Positions 32,087-40,294 of a stretch of DNA of 64,000 bases are shown piece after piece. The DNA is from Nocardia arthritidis NBRC 100137 (GTDB lineage: Bacteria > Actinomycetota > Actinomycetes > Mycobacteriales > Mycobacteriaceae), in NCBI RefSeq assembly GCF_001612765.1, contig NZ_BDBB01000041.1:1-64000 (forward strand), in the 5' to 3' direction. Every line of letters begins with the position of its first letter. Positions within the stretch are counted from its first letter, which is position 1. The translations under genes and the position numbers were made by a program. A model generated the notes under the pieces. That model worked only from the letters and a program-made list of their open reading frames with translations. It was not told where the DNA came from and made no database searches.

Positions 32087-32796
32087 GTTCGCCGCCGCGG
32101 CTCCTGCGCGCCGATCAGTTCGTGAACCGCGTCGGGCGTCCATCGTCGGTCGGCGCCGGGACGAGTGGCGAGGTAGCCCGCGGTCGCCCGGCGGGACCAG
32201 CCGTGCGCGGCACGCACGCCCGCGGCCAGGTGCCGCAGGTAGGCGGCGGCGGGCGGATTGCCCCGTACGTCGCGACAGCGCCAGGGGGCGGTAAAGGTGA
32301 GCACCGGGTGTCCGGCATGTGTTCCCGCGCAGACCAGGGTCTCGTACCGGCCGGAACCGAGCGTTGTCGTCCCCGTCTCGAGCACCTCGGTCAAGCTCAG
32401 CTCCGTGCCCGGGTCGCGATACATCTCCTGCGCCACGATGTCGGAGAACTGGGCGGTGGTGATCAGGTGGGCGCGCACGGCCATCTCGCCGGGGCAGCCC
32501 GGGTCGTAGAAGGCGCGGCCGCCGGTCCAGGTCAGCGATTCGGTCGCGAAATACAGCACGCCCGGGAGCAGGAGTGGGATCGAGCGGATGGGGTCGGCGT
32601 GGTCGCGGCAGCCGGGCAGGGTGAGCGCTCCTCCCTCCGGCCTGCCGCCGCGAAGGTAGGTCCGTAGCCTGGTCAGGCTCATATTGGAGCCGTATGCGGC
32701 GTACCAGACCAGCTCGCCGCGCGAGCCGTGCGGAGCCGCGACCGATGCCGCTCGGGGTGTCGCCGAGCCGGCTGTGCCCTGGGACTGCCGCGCCAT
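31972..32796 (-). CDS. Gamma-glutamylcyclotransferase-like protein
   Basis: A 274-residue protein with the GGCT signature near the N-terminus (VWYAAYGSNMSLTRLRTYL, about 30-48), where YGSN forms the cyclotransferase loop. It continues with LPGVLYFATESLTWTGGRAFYDPGCPGEMAVRAHLITTAQFSDIVAQEM and a long C-terminal tail. Whether it cyclises gamma-glutamyl amines is untested. The start is ATG at 32796 (a second ATG lies at 32799). The 3' end overlaps the convergent PucR gene by 115 bases; both C-termini look real, as the overlap falls beyond the PucR HTH. Confidence 0.8.
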   Translation of the reverse strand: MARQSQGTAGSATPRAASVAAPHGSRGELVWYAAYGSNMSLTRLRTYLRGGRPEGGALTLPGCRDHADPIRSIPLLLPGVLYFATESLTWTGGRAFYDPGCPGEMAVRAHLITTAQFSDIVAQEMYRDPGTELSLTEVLETGTTTLGSGRYETLVCAGTHAGHPVLTFTAPWRCRDVRGNPPAAAYLRHLAAGVRAAHGWSRRATAGYLATRPGADRRWTPDAVHELIGAQEPRRRTYEETAAARVHSPTGDSSSLSRWLRATNAARRYQTPEA

Positions 32797-32871
32797 CATG
32801 CCACCTATTCTCGGCCTCTCGCCGTCTCCGCACACCGTCCCCGACGCCCGACCGGAACCGGCGCGACGACG

Positions 32872-32904
32872 TTCCGCATATTGCGGAAGCAAGTCTTCCG
32901 CAAT
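32872..32904. promoter_or_regulatory. Three alternating TTCCGCA half-sites before the epoxide hydrolase gene
   Basis: TTCCGCA (32872-32878), its inverse TGCGGAA (32882-32888, 3-base spacer) and a direct copy TTCCGCA(AT) (32896-32904) form two overlapping inverted repeats. They end 19 bases before the ATG at 32924. The layout fits cooperative repressor binding over the promoter. Confidence 0.6.
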
Positions 32905-32923
32905 GGCCGCAATAGTGGCTCTC

Positions 32924-34090
32924 ATGACGAACACGAAGCAGATCCGGCCTTTCCGCATCGATATTCCCCAGGCCGACCTCGACGACTTGCGGGAGCGGCT
33001 CGGCCGGACGCGCTCACCGTATGTGGTGCCGGGCACCGAGGCGGGCCTGGACCGCGGCATCGCGCCGAGCTACCTGCGAGAACTGGCGCGGTACTGGCTT
33101 GACGAATTCGATTGGCGGGCGCAGGAGGCGCGGTTGAACGCCCACCCCCAGTTCACCACCGAGATCGACGGGCAGACCATCCATTTCTTCCATGTGCGCT
33201 CGCCCGAGCCGGACGCGATTCCGCTGCTGATCACCCACGGCTACCCGGGATCGGTAGTGGAATTCCTGGAGCTGATCGGCCCGCTGACCGATCCACGGGC
33301 GCACGGCGCCGACCCGGCGGACGCCTTCCATGTGGTGATTGCCTCGCTGCCCGGGTTCGGGTTCTCCACGCCGCTGGCCTCGACGGGGTGGGAACTGGCG
33401 CGCACGACCGAGGCGTTCGCGGAGCTGATGAGCAGGCTGGGTTACGAGAAGTTCGTGGCGCAGGGCGGTGATATCGGTGCGGGCGTCACCGGACGTCTGG
33501 CCGCGACCCATCCGGAGCGGGTGATCGCGACGCATGTGAACAGCGACCCGGGCACACTGGGGCTGGTGGGCGAGCAGCTGCCGATGCCGGGCGGGCTCAC
33601 CGACGACGAACTCGCCTCCATCGATGCCGAACGGGAGAAGTGGGCCCAGCAGAAGGGATACCTGACGCTGCAGACCACTCAGCCGAACGTCATAGCGGCC
33701 GCCCTGACCGATTCGCCCGTCGCGCAACTCGGCTGGATCGCGGAGAAGTTCCAAGCCTGGACCGACCGGGCACGGCCGGACGGTGAGGCAGTGGATCGTG
33801 ACTTGCTACTGACCAACGTCAGCATCTACTGGTTCACCCGCAGCGGCGCGTCGGCGGCGCAATTCCTCTGGGAGAACGCGCATTCCGGGATGGACTGGGT
33901 GATGCCATCCGGGGTGCCGCAGGGGTGGGCGGTGTTCGGCACGCACCCGTTGATGCGCCGGGTGATGAACCCGGAGGGGCACATCGAGCATTTCACCGAA
34001 TACAGCGAGGGCGGGCACTTCGCCGCGGCGGAGCAACCGGAACTGTTCGTGGCCGACGTCCGCGCCTTCTTCCGCGCTTATCGCGGATAG
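32924..34090 (+). CDS. Epoxide hydrolase, alpha/beta-hydrolase with EHN domain
   Basis: A 388-residue enzyme opening epoxides to diols. It has an N-terminal EHN lid (RPFRIDIPQADLDDLRERLGRTRSPYV, 7-35, and WLDEFDWRAQEARLNAHPQFTTEIDG), oxyanion HGYPGS (about 104-109), nucleophile Asp in AQGGDIGAGV (D183), lid Tyr in the YWFTRSG segment and the catalytic His in SEGGHFAA (H365). The start at 32924 fits the family; the ATG at 32903 would overlap the half-site array. No Shine-Dalgarno is seen. Confidence 0.92.
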   Translation: MTNTKQIRPFRIDIPQADLDDLRERLGRTRSPYVVPGTEAGLDRGIAPSYLRELARYWLDEFDWRAQEARLNAHPQFTTEIDGQTIHFFHVRSPEPDAIPLLITHGYPGSVVEFLELIGPLTDPRAHGADPADAFHVVIASLPGFGFSTPLASTGWELARTTEAFAELMSRLGYEKFVAQGGDIGAGVTGRLAATHPERVIATHVNSDPGTLGLVGEQLPMPGGLTDDELASIDAEREKWAQQKGYLTLQTTQPNVIAAALTDSPVAQLGWIAEKFQAWTDRARPDGEAVDRDLLLTNVSIYWFTRSGASAAQFLWENAHSGMDWVMPSGVPQGWAVFGTHPLMRRVMNPEGHIEHFTEYSEGGHFAAAEQPELFVADVRAFFRAYRG

Positions 34091-34216
34091 CGGCCGGGTA
34101 GCGGCGGCCGAGCGAGCGCGTCGCCGCCCACGTCCGGCGGGGAGCTACGTGCGAACGCGTAATGGCGAACCGTCCGTCGGCATCTCGATCGTTCCGAGGA
34201 AGGCGGGCGATCTGCC

Positions 34217-34480
34217 CTAGGCGGATTCGGCGAGCCCCGCCGAGCGCCAGATGTCCGCTAGATCGTCGAGCGGGACCGCGAGCGCCTGCCCCAACGCGAC
34301 CACGGTGCCGAAGGCCGGAGAGGGCAGTCGACCGGTCTCGATCTTGCGCAGCGTCTCCGGGGAGATCCCGGCCGCCCGCGCGACCTCGGTGAGTTCGCGG
34401 TCCGCGCGAGCTGCGCGCAGGGCGGAGCCGAGGCGACGGCCTGCCTCGATCTGCGCGGGGGTCAACGGGAGCCGGACCAT
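34217..34480 (-). CDS. XRE-family HTH regulator
   Basis: An 87-residue Cro/CI-type protein: RRLGSALRAARADRELTEVARAAGISPETLRKIETGRLPSPAFGTVVALGQALAVPLDDLADIW is a complete five-helix HTH with little else. The ATG is 6 bases after a TAGCCT hexamer. It diverges from a methionine aminopeptidase gene across 104 bases that hold two identical-type palindromes, making it the likely repressor of that gene. Confidence 0.88.
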   Translation of the reverse strand: MVRLPLTPAQIEAGRRLGSALRAARADRELTEVARAAGISPETLRKIETGRLPSPAFGTVVALGQALAVPLDDLADIWRSAGLAESA

Positions 34481-34486
34481 GCGCTC

Positions 34487-34492
34487 AGGCTA
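34487..34492 (-). promoter_or_regulatory. -10-like hexamer TAGCCT for the XRE gene
   Basis: Six bases before the ATG at 34480. No Shine-Dalgarno is present. Confidence 0.45.
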
Positions 34493-34526
34493 CGGACGGC
34501 CGGCGAACACCGCAAGCGTCCCGATT

Positions 34527-34540
34527 GGTATAAAAATACC
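34527..34540. promoter_or_regulatory. Operator copy 1: GGTAT-AAAA-ATACC
   Basis: Perfect 5-bp arms around four A residues in an otherwise GC-rich region. The same arrangement recurs 28 bp away at 34555-34568. Confidence 0.65.
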
Positions 34541-34554
34541 GGAGCGGCTATCGT

Positions 34555-34568
34555 GGTATTAAAATACC
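34555..34568. promoter_or_regulatory. Operator copy 2: GGTAT-TAAA-ATACC
   Basis: Second copy of the palindrome. It ends 16 bases before the map ATG, directly upstream of its Shine-Dalgarno, so a bound protein would block transcription of map. Confidence 0.65.
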
Positions 34569-34584
34569 GATGTACGGAGGACCG

Positions 34585-35349
34585 ATGGTCGAGTTGAAGA
34601 GCCCCGCGGAGATCGCGCGAATGCGAGTGGCGGGGCGTTTCGTCGCCGGCGTGCTCGCCGAGTTACGTGAGCGCGCGCGGGTGGGAGTGAACCTGCTCGA
34701 CCTGGAAGCCCACGTCCGCGAGCGCATCCGCGAACGCGGCGCGCAGTCCTGCTACTGGGACTACGCGCCCTCGTTCGGGCGCGGGCCGTTCCGCAACACC
34801 GTCTGCCTCTCGGTGAACGATGCTGTGCTGCACGGACTTCCGTTCGATTACACGCTGCGCGACGGCGACGTGCTGAGTATGGACCTCGCGGTCGGGATCG
34901 GTGGCTGGGTGGCGGACGCGGCGACCACGGTGGTGGCCGGTTGCGCCGCGGACGAGGACGTGCGGCTGGTGCGGGCCACCGAGGAGGCGCTGTCGGCGGC
35001 GATCGCGGCCGCGGTGCCCGGCAATCATATCGGCGACATCTCCGCCGCCATCGCTGCCGTGGCGCGCGCGTACGGCTACCCGGTGAACACCGAGTTCGGC
35101 GGCCACGGCCTCGGCCGCACCATGCACGAGGACCCGCACGTGCCGAACGACGGCAGGCCCGGGCGCGGCTATCGGCTGCGGCCCGGACTCACCATCGCGA
35201 TCGAACCATGGTTCGCGCGCACCACCGACCGCATCGTCACCGATCCCGATGGCTGGACCATCCGCTCGGCGGACGGCTCACGGACCGCCCACTCCGAACA
35301 CACCGTCGCGATCACCCCGGACGGGCCGGAGGTGCTGACCGCGGCGTGA
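34585..35349 (+). CDS. map: Type I methionine aminopeptidase (extra copy, XRE-linked)
   Basis: A 254-residue M24A peptidase removing N-terminal Met. Metal ligands are all present: Asp in MDLAVGIGGWVADAATTV (two Asp), His in FGGHGLGRTMHEDPHVPN, Glu in LTIAIEPWF and Glu in AHSEHTVAI. It has no zinc-finger extension. The ATG at 34585 is preceded by ACGGAGGA; the ATG at 34570 would put the Shine-Dalgarno inside the gene. Regulation by an adjacent XRE repressor through twin operators is unusual for a housekeeping enzyme, so this is probably a second, conditional map. Confidence 0.9.
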   Translation: MVELKSPAEIARMRVAGRFVAGVLAELRERARVGVNLLDLEAHVRERIRERGAQSCYWDYAPSFGRGPFRNTVCLSVNDAVLHGLPFDYTLRDGDVLSMDLAVGIGGWVADAATTVVAGCAADEDVRLVRATEEALSAAIAAAVPGNHIGDISAAIAAVARAYGYPVNTEFGGHGLGRTMHEDPHVPNDGRPGRGYRLRPGLTIAIEPWFARTTDRIVTDPDGWTIRSADGSRTAHSEHTVAITPDGPEVLTAA

Positions 35350-35365
35350 GCGCGCCGACCGGCGG

Positions 35366-36082
35366 TTATGTCTGCGACAGCCAGGCCGCCAAGTCGTCGG
35401 AGGCGCGCAGCTCCCCGGCGATGGACGCGCGTTCCGCGGCGGACAGTTCCATCGCGCGCAACCCGTCGCGGAACTGCCCGGCGCGACCCGGTTCTCCGAT
35501 CGCGACGGCCAGTTCGGCGAGCGCCGCCAGCGCCCGGGCCACATCCAGCCGCGGCGCCTCGGCTCGGAACCGGCCGAGGCCGACCTCGAGCACGCGGAAC
35601 GCGGCCTTGTCGTCGGTCTTGAACTCACGCAGGATGCGGGCGTTGTCCAGCACTCTGGCCAGCCCGTCCAGCTCCTTCGATCCGCCGTACTCCACTTCCG
35701 GTGGCTCGTCGCGCTGGATGTAGATCACCTGATTGCCTGCCGGATCGACCACGGTGAACCGGGACTGCCCCGGCCGGAAGCGGGTGATTCGGGGCAGGCC
35801 CTTCGCGGGGACCTTGCCGTAGCGGGCGCGCAGTGCCGTGCTGAAAGCCTGATGCCTGCTCGCGACGTCGTCGACCATGACGAGACAGCCCGCGCGTTCG
35901 GTGGGGACCTCGCCGTCCTTGGGCGCGGGCACGAAGTGCAGGGCGCAGCCGTGGTCCTCTACCGCGCCATAGACGTAGGGGCGGGTCTGCTCGTGCGTCA
36001 CCGTGTAACCCAGTGTCTTGTAGAAATCCAGCGTGCCGGACAGGTCGCGGGTCCAGAGCTGCGGTACCGCCGTGTCGACCAC
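35366..36082 (-). CDS. VOC-superfamily (glyoxalase/bleomycin-resistance) protein with helical extension
   Basis: A 238-residue protein: an N-terminal VOC domain (1-125: AVPQLWTRDLSGTLDFYKTLGYTVTHEQTRPYVYGAVEDHGCALHFVPAPK...GCLVMVDDVASRHQAF...SRFTVVDPAGNQVIYIQRD) followed by a ~100-residue helical tail rich in Ala/Leu (KELDGLARVLDNARILREFKTDDKAAFRVLEVGLGRF). The GTG at 36082 has GGGAGG with 5-base spacing. It diverges from a PadR regulator with two shared operators, suggesting an inducible resistance or detoxification protein. Ligand unknown. Confidence 0.87.
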   Translation of the reverse strand: MVDTAVPQLWTRDLSGTLDFYKTLGYTVTHEQTRPYVYGAVEDHGCALHFVPAPKDGEVPTERAGCLVMVDDVASRHQAFSTALRARYGKVPAKGLPRITRFRPGQSRFTVVDPAGNQVIYIQRDEPPEVEYGGSKELDGLARVLDNARILREFKTDDKAAFRVLEVGLGRFRAEAPRLDVARALAALAELAVAIGEPGRAGQFRDGLRAMELSAAERASIAGELRASDDLAAWLSQT

Positions 36083-36100
36083 GGAATCCTCCCGATTACC

Positions 36101-36126
36101 TGCGGTAGTCAATATTGACTACCGCA
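36101..36126. promoter_or_regulatory. 26-bp perfect palindrome, PadR operator 1
   Basis: The half-sequence TGCGGTAGTCAAT is followed immediately by its exact reverse complement. The core AGTCAA-TA-TTGACT is shared with the second site 43 bp away. It overlaps the promoter region of the VOC gene. Confidence 0.8.
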
Positions 36127-36149
36127 GGGTAGGCCCGTGCGCCGCCGGA

Positions 36150-36163
36150 AGTCAAACTTGACT
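36150..36163. promoter_or_regulatory. AGTCAA-AC-TTGACT, PadR operator 2
   Basis: Same core as operator 1, located 33 bases before the PadR start, consistent with autoregulation. Confidence 0.7.
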
Positions 36164-36195
36164 ACCATGCGGTCCGGGGGCGAAAGGAGTTCACG

Positions 36196-36744
36196 ATGTC
36201 GGTGGTACGCCTGCTGGTGCTGGGGGTGATGCGCCTGCGTCAGCCCGTCCACGGGTACGCCCTGCGTCAGGAATTGCTGTCCTGGCGCGCCGAGACCTGG
36301 ACGAATGTCAAGCCCGGCTCGATCTATCACGCACTGAAACAGCTCACGCGTGAGGGGAAGCTGAGCGCGTTCGCGACCGAGAACAGCGACCAGGGCCCCG
36401 GACGCACGCTGTTCGAGCTGACCGAATCGGGCGAGGCGGAATTCCGCAAGCTGATGGACGAGGCACTGGTCAGCGTCGACATGGAGGAACTCGGGGCGGG
36501 CATCGCCTTCATGGACGCGCTGCCCAGGGCGCACGTCATCGCGAAGCTGCGCGAACAGCGCCGCCGCAGCGAGGCGGTGCGCGCCGACCTGCTGGCGATG
36601 ATCCCGGACTACCCCGGGCGATACGAAGCGCCGCACGCGACCGATCTGCTGGAGCTGTGGAGCGGCGTGTTCGCGAACCTGTCGACGTGGACCGAGGGCG
36701 TGCTGACGCGCCTGGAAGCGGGGGAGTACCGGTTGCCGGAATAG
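36196..36744 (+). CDS. PadR-family transcriptional regulator
   Basis: A 182-residue regulator: winged helix (RLLVLGVMRLRQPVHGYALRQELLSWRAETWTNVKPGSIYHALKQLTREGKLSAFATE, 4-62) and a C-terminal helical dimerisation domain. AAAGGAG precedes the ATG by 6 bases. Divergent from the VOC gene with twin AGTCAA/TTGACT operators between, so it most likely represses both. Confidence 0.9.
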   Translation: MSVVRLLVLGVMRLRQPVHGYALRQELLSWRAETWTNVKPGSIYHALKQLTREGKLSAFATENSDQGPGRTLFELTESGEAEFRKLMDEALVSVDMEELGAGIAFMDALPRAHVIAKLREQRRRSEAVRADLLAMIPDYPGRYEAPHATDLLELWSGVFANLSTWTEGVLTRLEAGEYRLPE

Positions 36745-36799
36745 GTCGCCGGCGAGCAGGCCGCCTTTCCCGCACAGCTCCCCGCGCCGAGATGCGAGA

Positions 36800-36805
36800 T
36801 ACGCT
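36800..36805 (+). promoter_or_regulatory. -10-like hexamer TACGCT for the PPOX-class gene
   Basis: Six bases before the ATG at 36812. No Shine-Dalgarno is present. Confidence 0.45.
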
Positions 36806-36811
36806 GCCGGC

Positions 36812-37195
36812 ATGACGAATTCGCTGGACGCCGTCGCCGAGGCCGACTACGTGCTGCTGACCACCTTCCGCAAGGACGGAACTCCCGTCGGCACCGCGGT
36901 GTGGGCGGTGACCGAGAACGGCAAGGTGTACGTCTGGACCGTCACCGACAGCTGGAAGGTCAAGCGCTTGCGCCGCGATCCGGCGGTCACCCTGCAAGCG
37001 TGCAACGCCACCGGCAAGCCGCGCGGTGCGGTGATCGAAGGGACCGGGCGGCTGCTCGACGCCGAGGGCACCGAACGGGTGCGCAAACTGCTGCGCCGCA
37101 AGTACTGGCTCACCGGCCCGCTGGTCATCCTCGGCAGCAACCTGCGGCGCGGCAAGTCCGGCACCATCGGCATCGAGATCACCCCGGCCGCCTGA
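36812..37195 (+). CDS. Split-barrel PPOX-class F420-dependent enzyme (Rv2061c-like)
   Basis: A 127-residue split-barrel protein: EADYVLLTTFRKDGTPVGTAVWAVTENGKVYVWTVTDSWKVKRLRRDPAVTLQACNATGKPRGAVIEGTGRLL. The conserved basic patch (SWKVKRLRRD, RRGKSG) suits a phosphate-rich deazaflavin cofactor. Its place beyond cobN matches Rv2061c. Substrate unknown. Confidence 0.85.
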   Translation: MTNSLDAVAEADYVLLTTFRKDGTPVGTAVWAVTENGKVYVWTVTDSWKVKRLRRDPAVTLQACNATGKPRGAVIEGTGRLLDAEGTERVRKLLRRKYWLTGPLVILGSNLRRGKSGTIGIEITPAA

Positions 37196-37205
37196 CCCGC
37201 GCCGA

Positions 37206-38594
37206 TCAGGTCGCCTGGCTGACCGACGACATGTGGAAGTCGGGAATCCGCAGGGGCGGCATGGCGGTCCGGGTGAACCAGTCCTTCCATTCGCGCGGCA
37301 GCGTGAGTTCGGTCGCTCCCGCCTCGCTCGCCCGCCGGAGCAAATCCAGTGGGCTCTCGTTGAACCGGAAGTTGTTCACCGCGGCGGTGACCTCGCCGTT
37401 CTCGACGAGGTACACCCCGTCCCGGGTGAGTCCGGTGAGCAGCAGCGTCGCCGGGTCGACCTCGCGGATGTACCAGAGCGTGGTCAACAGCAGGCCGCGC
37501 TCGGTGCGCGCGATCATGTCATCGATCGTGGCCTCCGAACCGCCGGTGAGCAGCAGGTTCTCGCCGGGAACCGTGGTGGGGGCGTCGAACTCGGCAGCGC
37601 TGGCGCGCGGATAGATCAGCGCGGAGATCACGCCGTCGCGTAGCCAGTCGACGCGCTCGGCGGCCAAGCCGTTGTCGAACACCGACATCGATTCCGACGA
37701 CGCGGTCGCCGCCACGAACGGACGGTATTCCAGGCCGGGGGCGTGCGGGTCGGAGTAGAGGGTGAGGGGGATATCGCTCAGGCGCTCGCCGACGCGGGTC
37801 CCGCCCGCCCGCGCGAAGGCCGTGTGGCCCTCCTGCGCGCCCCGGCCCTCCATCGACCAGGCCAGATAGATCATCAGGTCGGCGACGGTCGAGGGCGGTA
37901 GCAACGTCTCGTAGCGGCCCGCGGGCAACTCGATCCTGCGCTTGGCCCAGTCCAGGCGGCGGGACAGATCCGCGAGCAGGCCGGATACGTCGACGTCGGT
38001 GAAGTCCGCGGTGCCGACCCCTACCCACGCGCTGGCCAGATCGGCACCGTCGCCGCGCTTTCCGTTGATCTCCACCGAACCGGTGGGTTGCACGAAGCGG
38101 CGGCGGATGCCGGTAGAAGTGCCCAGCCAAGTGGTGTGCATCTGATGGTGGGCGAAGCCGTAGAGCCGGTCGGCGCTGTCGAATCCGGCGGCCAGGCCCT
38201 CGGCCAGATCGGTGAACACCTCGATGCCGGTGCCACCCGCCGGGGCGGTCCAGTCGTCGTCGGCGGCGTCCGGCTCGAGCAGCGGCATCGCGTCTCGTGC
38301 GGGCTCGGCGCCGCGCGCCGCCGCTTCACCGGCCCGCACCACGGCCTCGATATCGTCGGGATCGACACTGGTCGAGGCGATCGTGCCGACCCGTGCAAGG
38401 GTAGGTCCCTCGCGGAAGACCGAGATCACCGCCCAGTGCCGCGACACCGACGACCCGTTGGTGGTCATGGAGTTCCCGGCCCAGCGCAGCGACGCCTCGT
38501 GCTCGTCGCGGACGATCACGATCGCCTCGTCGGCGCGCGACAGCGCCAGCGCCCGCTCCACGGTCACGCTCGCGGGGAACAGATCGTCGCTCAC
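37206..38594 (-). CDS. tldE: TldE/PmbA-type partner of the TldD metalloprotease
   Basis: A 462-residue protein forming the non-metal half of the TldD/TldE protease that degrades unfolded peptides and, in some bacteria, matures peptide antibiotics or antitoxins. Family signatures: EAIVIVRDEHEASLRWAGNSMTTNG, FVQPTGSVEINGKRG, YETLLPPSTVADLMIYLAWSMEGRGAQEGHTAF, PGENLLLTGGSEATIDDMIARTERGLLLTTLWYIREVDPATLLLTGLTRDGVYLVENGEV. No HExxxH. The GTG at 38594 overlaps the tldD stop (GTGA). Confidence 0.92.
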   Translation of the reverse strand: MSDDLFPASVTVERALALSRADEAIVIVRDEHEASLRWAGNSMTTNGSSVSRHWAVISVFREGPTLARVGTIASTSVDPDDIEAVVRAGEAAARGAEPARDAMPLLEPDAADDDWTAPAGGTGIEVFTDLAEGLAAGFDSADRLYGFAHHQMHTTWLGTSTGIRRRFVQPTGSVEINGKRGDGADLASAWVGVGTADFTDVDVSGLLADLSRRLDWAKRRIELPAGRYETLLPPSTVADLMIYLAWSMEGRGAQEGHTAFARAGGTRVGERLSDIPLTLYSDPHAPGLEYRPFVAATASSESMSVFDNGLAAERVDWLRDGVISALIYPRASAAEFDAPTTVPGENLLLTGGSEATIDDMIARTERGLLLTTLWYIREVDPATLLLTGLTRDGVYLVENGEVTAAVNNFRFNESPLDLLRRASEAGATELTLPREWKDWFTRTAMPPLRIPDFHMSSVSQAT

Positions 38595-40120
38595 TGGCCG
38601 GCCTCCGTCCGGGTGTTGAGAATGTTGACGCCGCGCACCAGGATCGACGGGCAGCCGTGGCTGACCGCGGCGACCTGGCCGGGCTGCGCTTTGCCGCAGT
38701 TGAACGCGCCCCCGAGCTGCCATGTGGACGGTCCGCCGACGGCTTCCATCGCACCCCAGAACTCGGTGGTGGTGGCCTGGTAGGCGACGTCGCGCACCTG
38801 GCCGTCCAGCTTCCCGCCGCGGATGCGGAAGAATCGCTGGCCGGTGAACTGGAAGTTGTAGCGCTGCATATCGATCGACCACGACTTGTCGCCGACGATG
38901 TAAAGACCGTCGTCCACCCGCGAGATCAACTCCTCGGTGCTGGTGTCGCGGTCGGGATCGGGTTGCAGCGAGACGTTGGCCATCCGCTGGATCGGCACGT
39001 GATGCGCCGAGTCCGCGTACGAGCAGCCGTTGGACCGCCGCAGACCCAGGCGCGGCGCGAAAACCCGGTCCAGTTGATAACCGACCAGGACGCCGTCGCG
39101 GACCAGATCCCAGCGCTGCCCCGCGACGCCCTCGTCGTCGTAGCCGACGCTGGCCAGCCCGTGCGGTTGGGTGCGGTCGCCGGTCACGTGCATGATCGGG
39201 GTGCCGTAGCGCAGCGACCCGAGCTTGTCCGGCGTGGCGAAGGAGGTGCCCGCGTAGGCGGATTCGTAGCCGATGGCCCGGTCGTACTCGGTGGCGTGAC
39301 CGACCGATTCGTGAATCGTCAGCCACAGGTTGGTCGGATCGATGACCAGATCGGTCGGCCCGGCCTGCACGCTGGGCGCTTTCACCTTCTCGGCCAGCCA
39401 CTCCGGGATCCGCGCGAGTTCGCCGTCCCAGTCCCACACACCGTCGGCGCCGGTGACGTATTCCCATCCGCGGCCCACCGGCGCGGCCAGCGTGCGCATC
39501 GTCTCGAACACTCCCGCCGAGGCATCCACCGTGATCGCCTCGAGGCTCGGATGCAGCCGCACCCGCTGCTGAGTGATCGACGAGCCCGCGGTGTCGGCGT
39601 AGAAGGTCTGCTCCTTGACCTGCAGCACGCTCGCGGTGACGTGGTCCACCCCGTCGGCGTGCGACAGCCGCTCCGAATAATCCTGCAGCAGTGCGAGCTT
39701 CTCGCCGGTTGGCACGGCGAACGGGTCGATGTCGTAGGCCGAGACCCAGCGGGCGTCGGCATGACGCGGCTCGTCGGCCAACTCGACGCGCTCGCGGTTG
39801 AGCGCCCGCAACGTGGTAGCGACGGTGACCGCGGTACGTGCCACCTCGACGGCGGTGTCGGGGGTCAGCGCGGCGTGCGAGGCGAAACCCCAGGTGCCGT
39901 CGACGATCACCCGCACGGCCAAGCCGAGTCCGGTACTGTCGGTGACCGCCTCGACCCGGCCGTCGCGCAAGCGGATCGACTGGGTGACCAGGCGATGCAC
40001 CCGCAGGTCGGCGTGCTCGGCGCCGGCTGCCGTCGCCGCGGCCAGGGCGGCGTCGGCGAGCGCGGCCAGTGGCAGGTCGAGGAACTCGGCGTCCACGTCT
40101 CTGGAAGTCGCGATGCTCAC
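38591..40120 (-). CDS. tldD: TldD-family zinc metalloprotease
   Basis: A 509-residue metallopeptidase subunit with the zinc motif HESVGH (H270, E271, H274), a downstream conserved Cys segment (GGAFNCGKAQPGQ) and family blocks GPTDLVIDPTNLWLTIHESVGHATEYDRAIGYES and GYDDEGVAGQRWDLVRDGVLVGYQLDR. The start is set at GTG 40120, which lies 7 bases after a TAGGTT hexamer; GTG 40126 and TTG 40129 would overlap that hexamer. Coupled to tldE. No peptide precursor gene is seen nearby. Confidence 0.92.
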   Translation of the reverse strand: MSIATSRDVDAEFLDLPLAALADAALAAATAAGAEHADLRVHRLVTQSIRLRDGRVEAVTDSTGLGLAVRVIVDGTWGFASHAALTPDTAVEVARTAVTVATTLRALNRERVELADEPRHADARWVSAYDIDPFAVPTGEKLALLQDYSERLSHADGVDHVTASVLQVKEQTFYADTAGSSITQQRVRLHPSLEAITVDASAGVFETMRTLAAPVGRGWEYVTGADGVWDWDGELARIPEWLAEKVKAPSVQAGPTDLVIDPTNLWLTIHESVGHATEYDRAIGYESAYAGTSFATPDKLGSLRYGTPIMHVTGDRTQPHGLASVGYDDEGVAGQRWDLVRDGVLVGYQLDRVFAPRLGLRRSNGCSYADSAHHVPIQRMANVSLQPDPDRDTSTEELISRVDDGLYIVGDKSWSIDMQRYNFQFTGQRFFRIRGGKLDGQVRDVAYQATTTEFWGAMEAVGGPSTWQLGGAFNCGKAQPGQVAAVSHGCPSILVRGVNILNTRTEAGQ

Positions 40121-40127
40121 CCGCACC

Positions 40128-40133
40128 AACCTA
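40128..40133 (-). promoter_or_regulatory. -10-like hexamer TAGGTT for tldD
   Basis: Seven bases before the GTG at 40120. It decides between three clustered possible starts. Confidence 0.45.
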
Positions 40134-40282
40134 GCCGGTGGCGCCGCAGGTGCGTGCGGGCGCGGTGATCACACGCCGTGCGAGAATGCATCGCGTGCCG
40201 GTTCGCGCGGAATGCGCCGGTGCCGCAGGGTGAACGGCGCGCGCGACACCCGCACCTCCGGCGTGTTGCTCGCCGGATGCCG

Positions 40283-40288
40283 TACTGT
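40283..40288 (+). promoter_or_regulatory. -10-like hexamer TACTGT for the TetR gene
   Basis: Six bases before the GTG at 40295. Confidence 0.45.
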
Positions 40289-40294
40289 GCCCGC

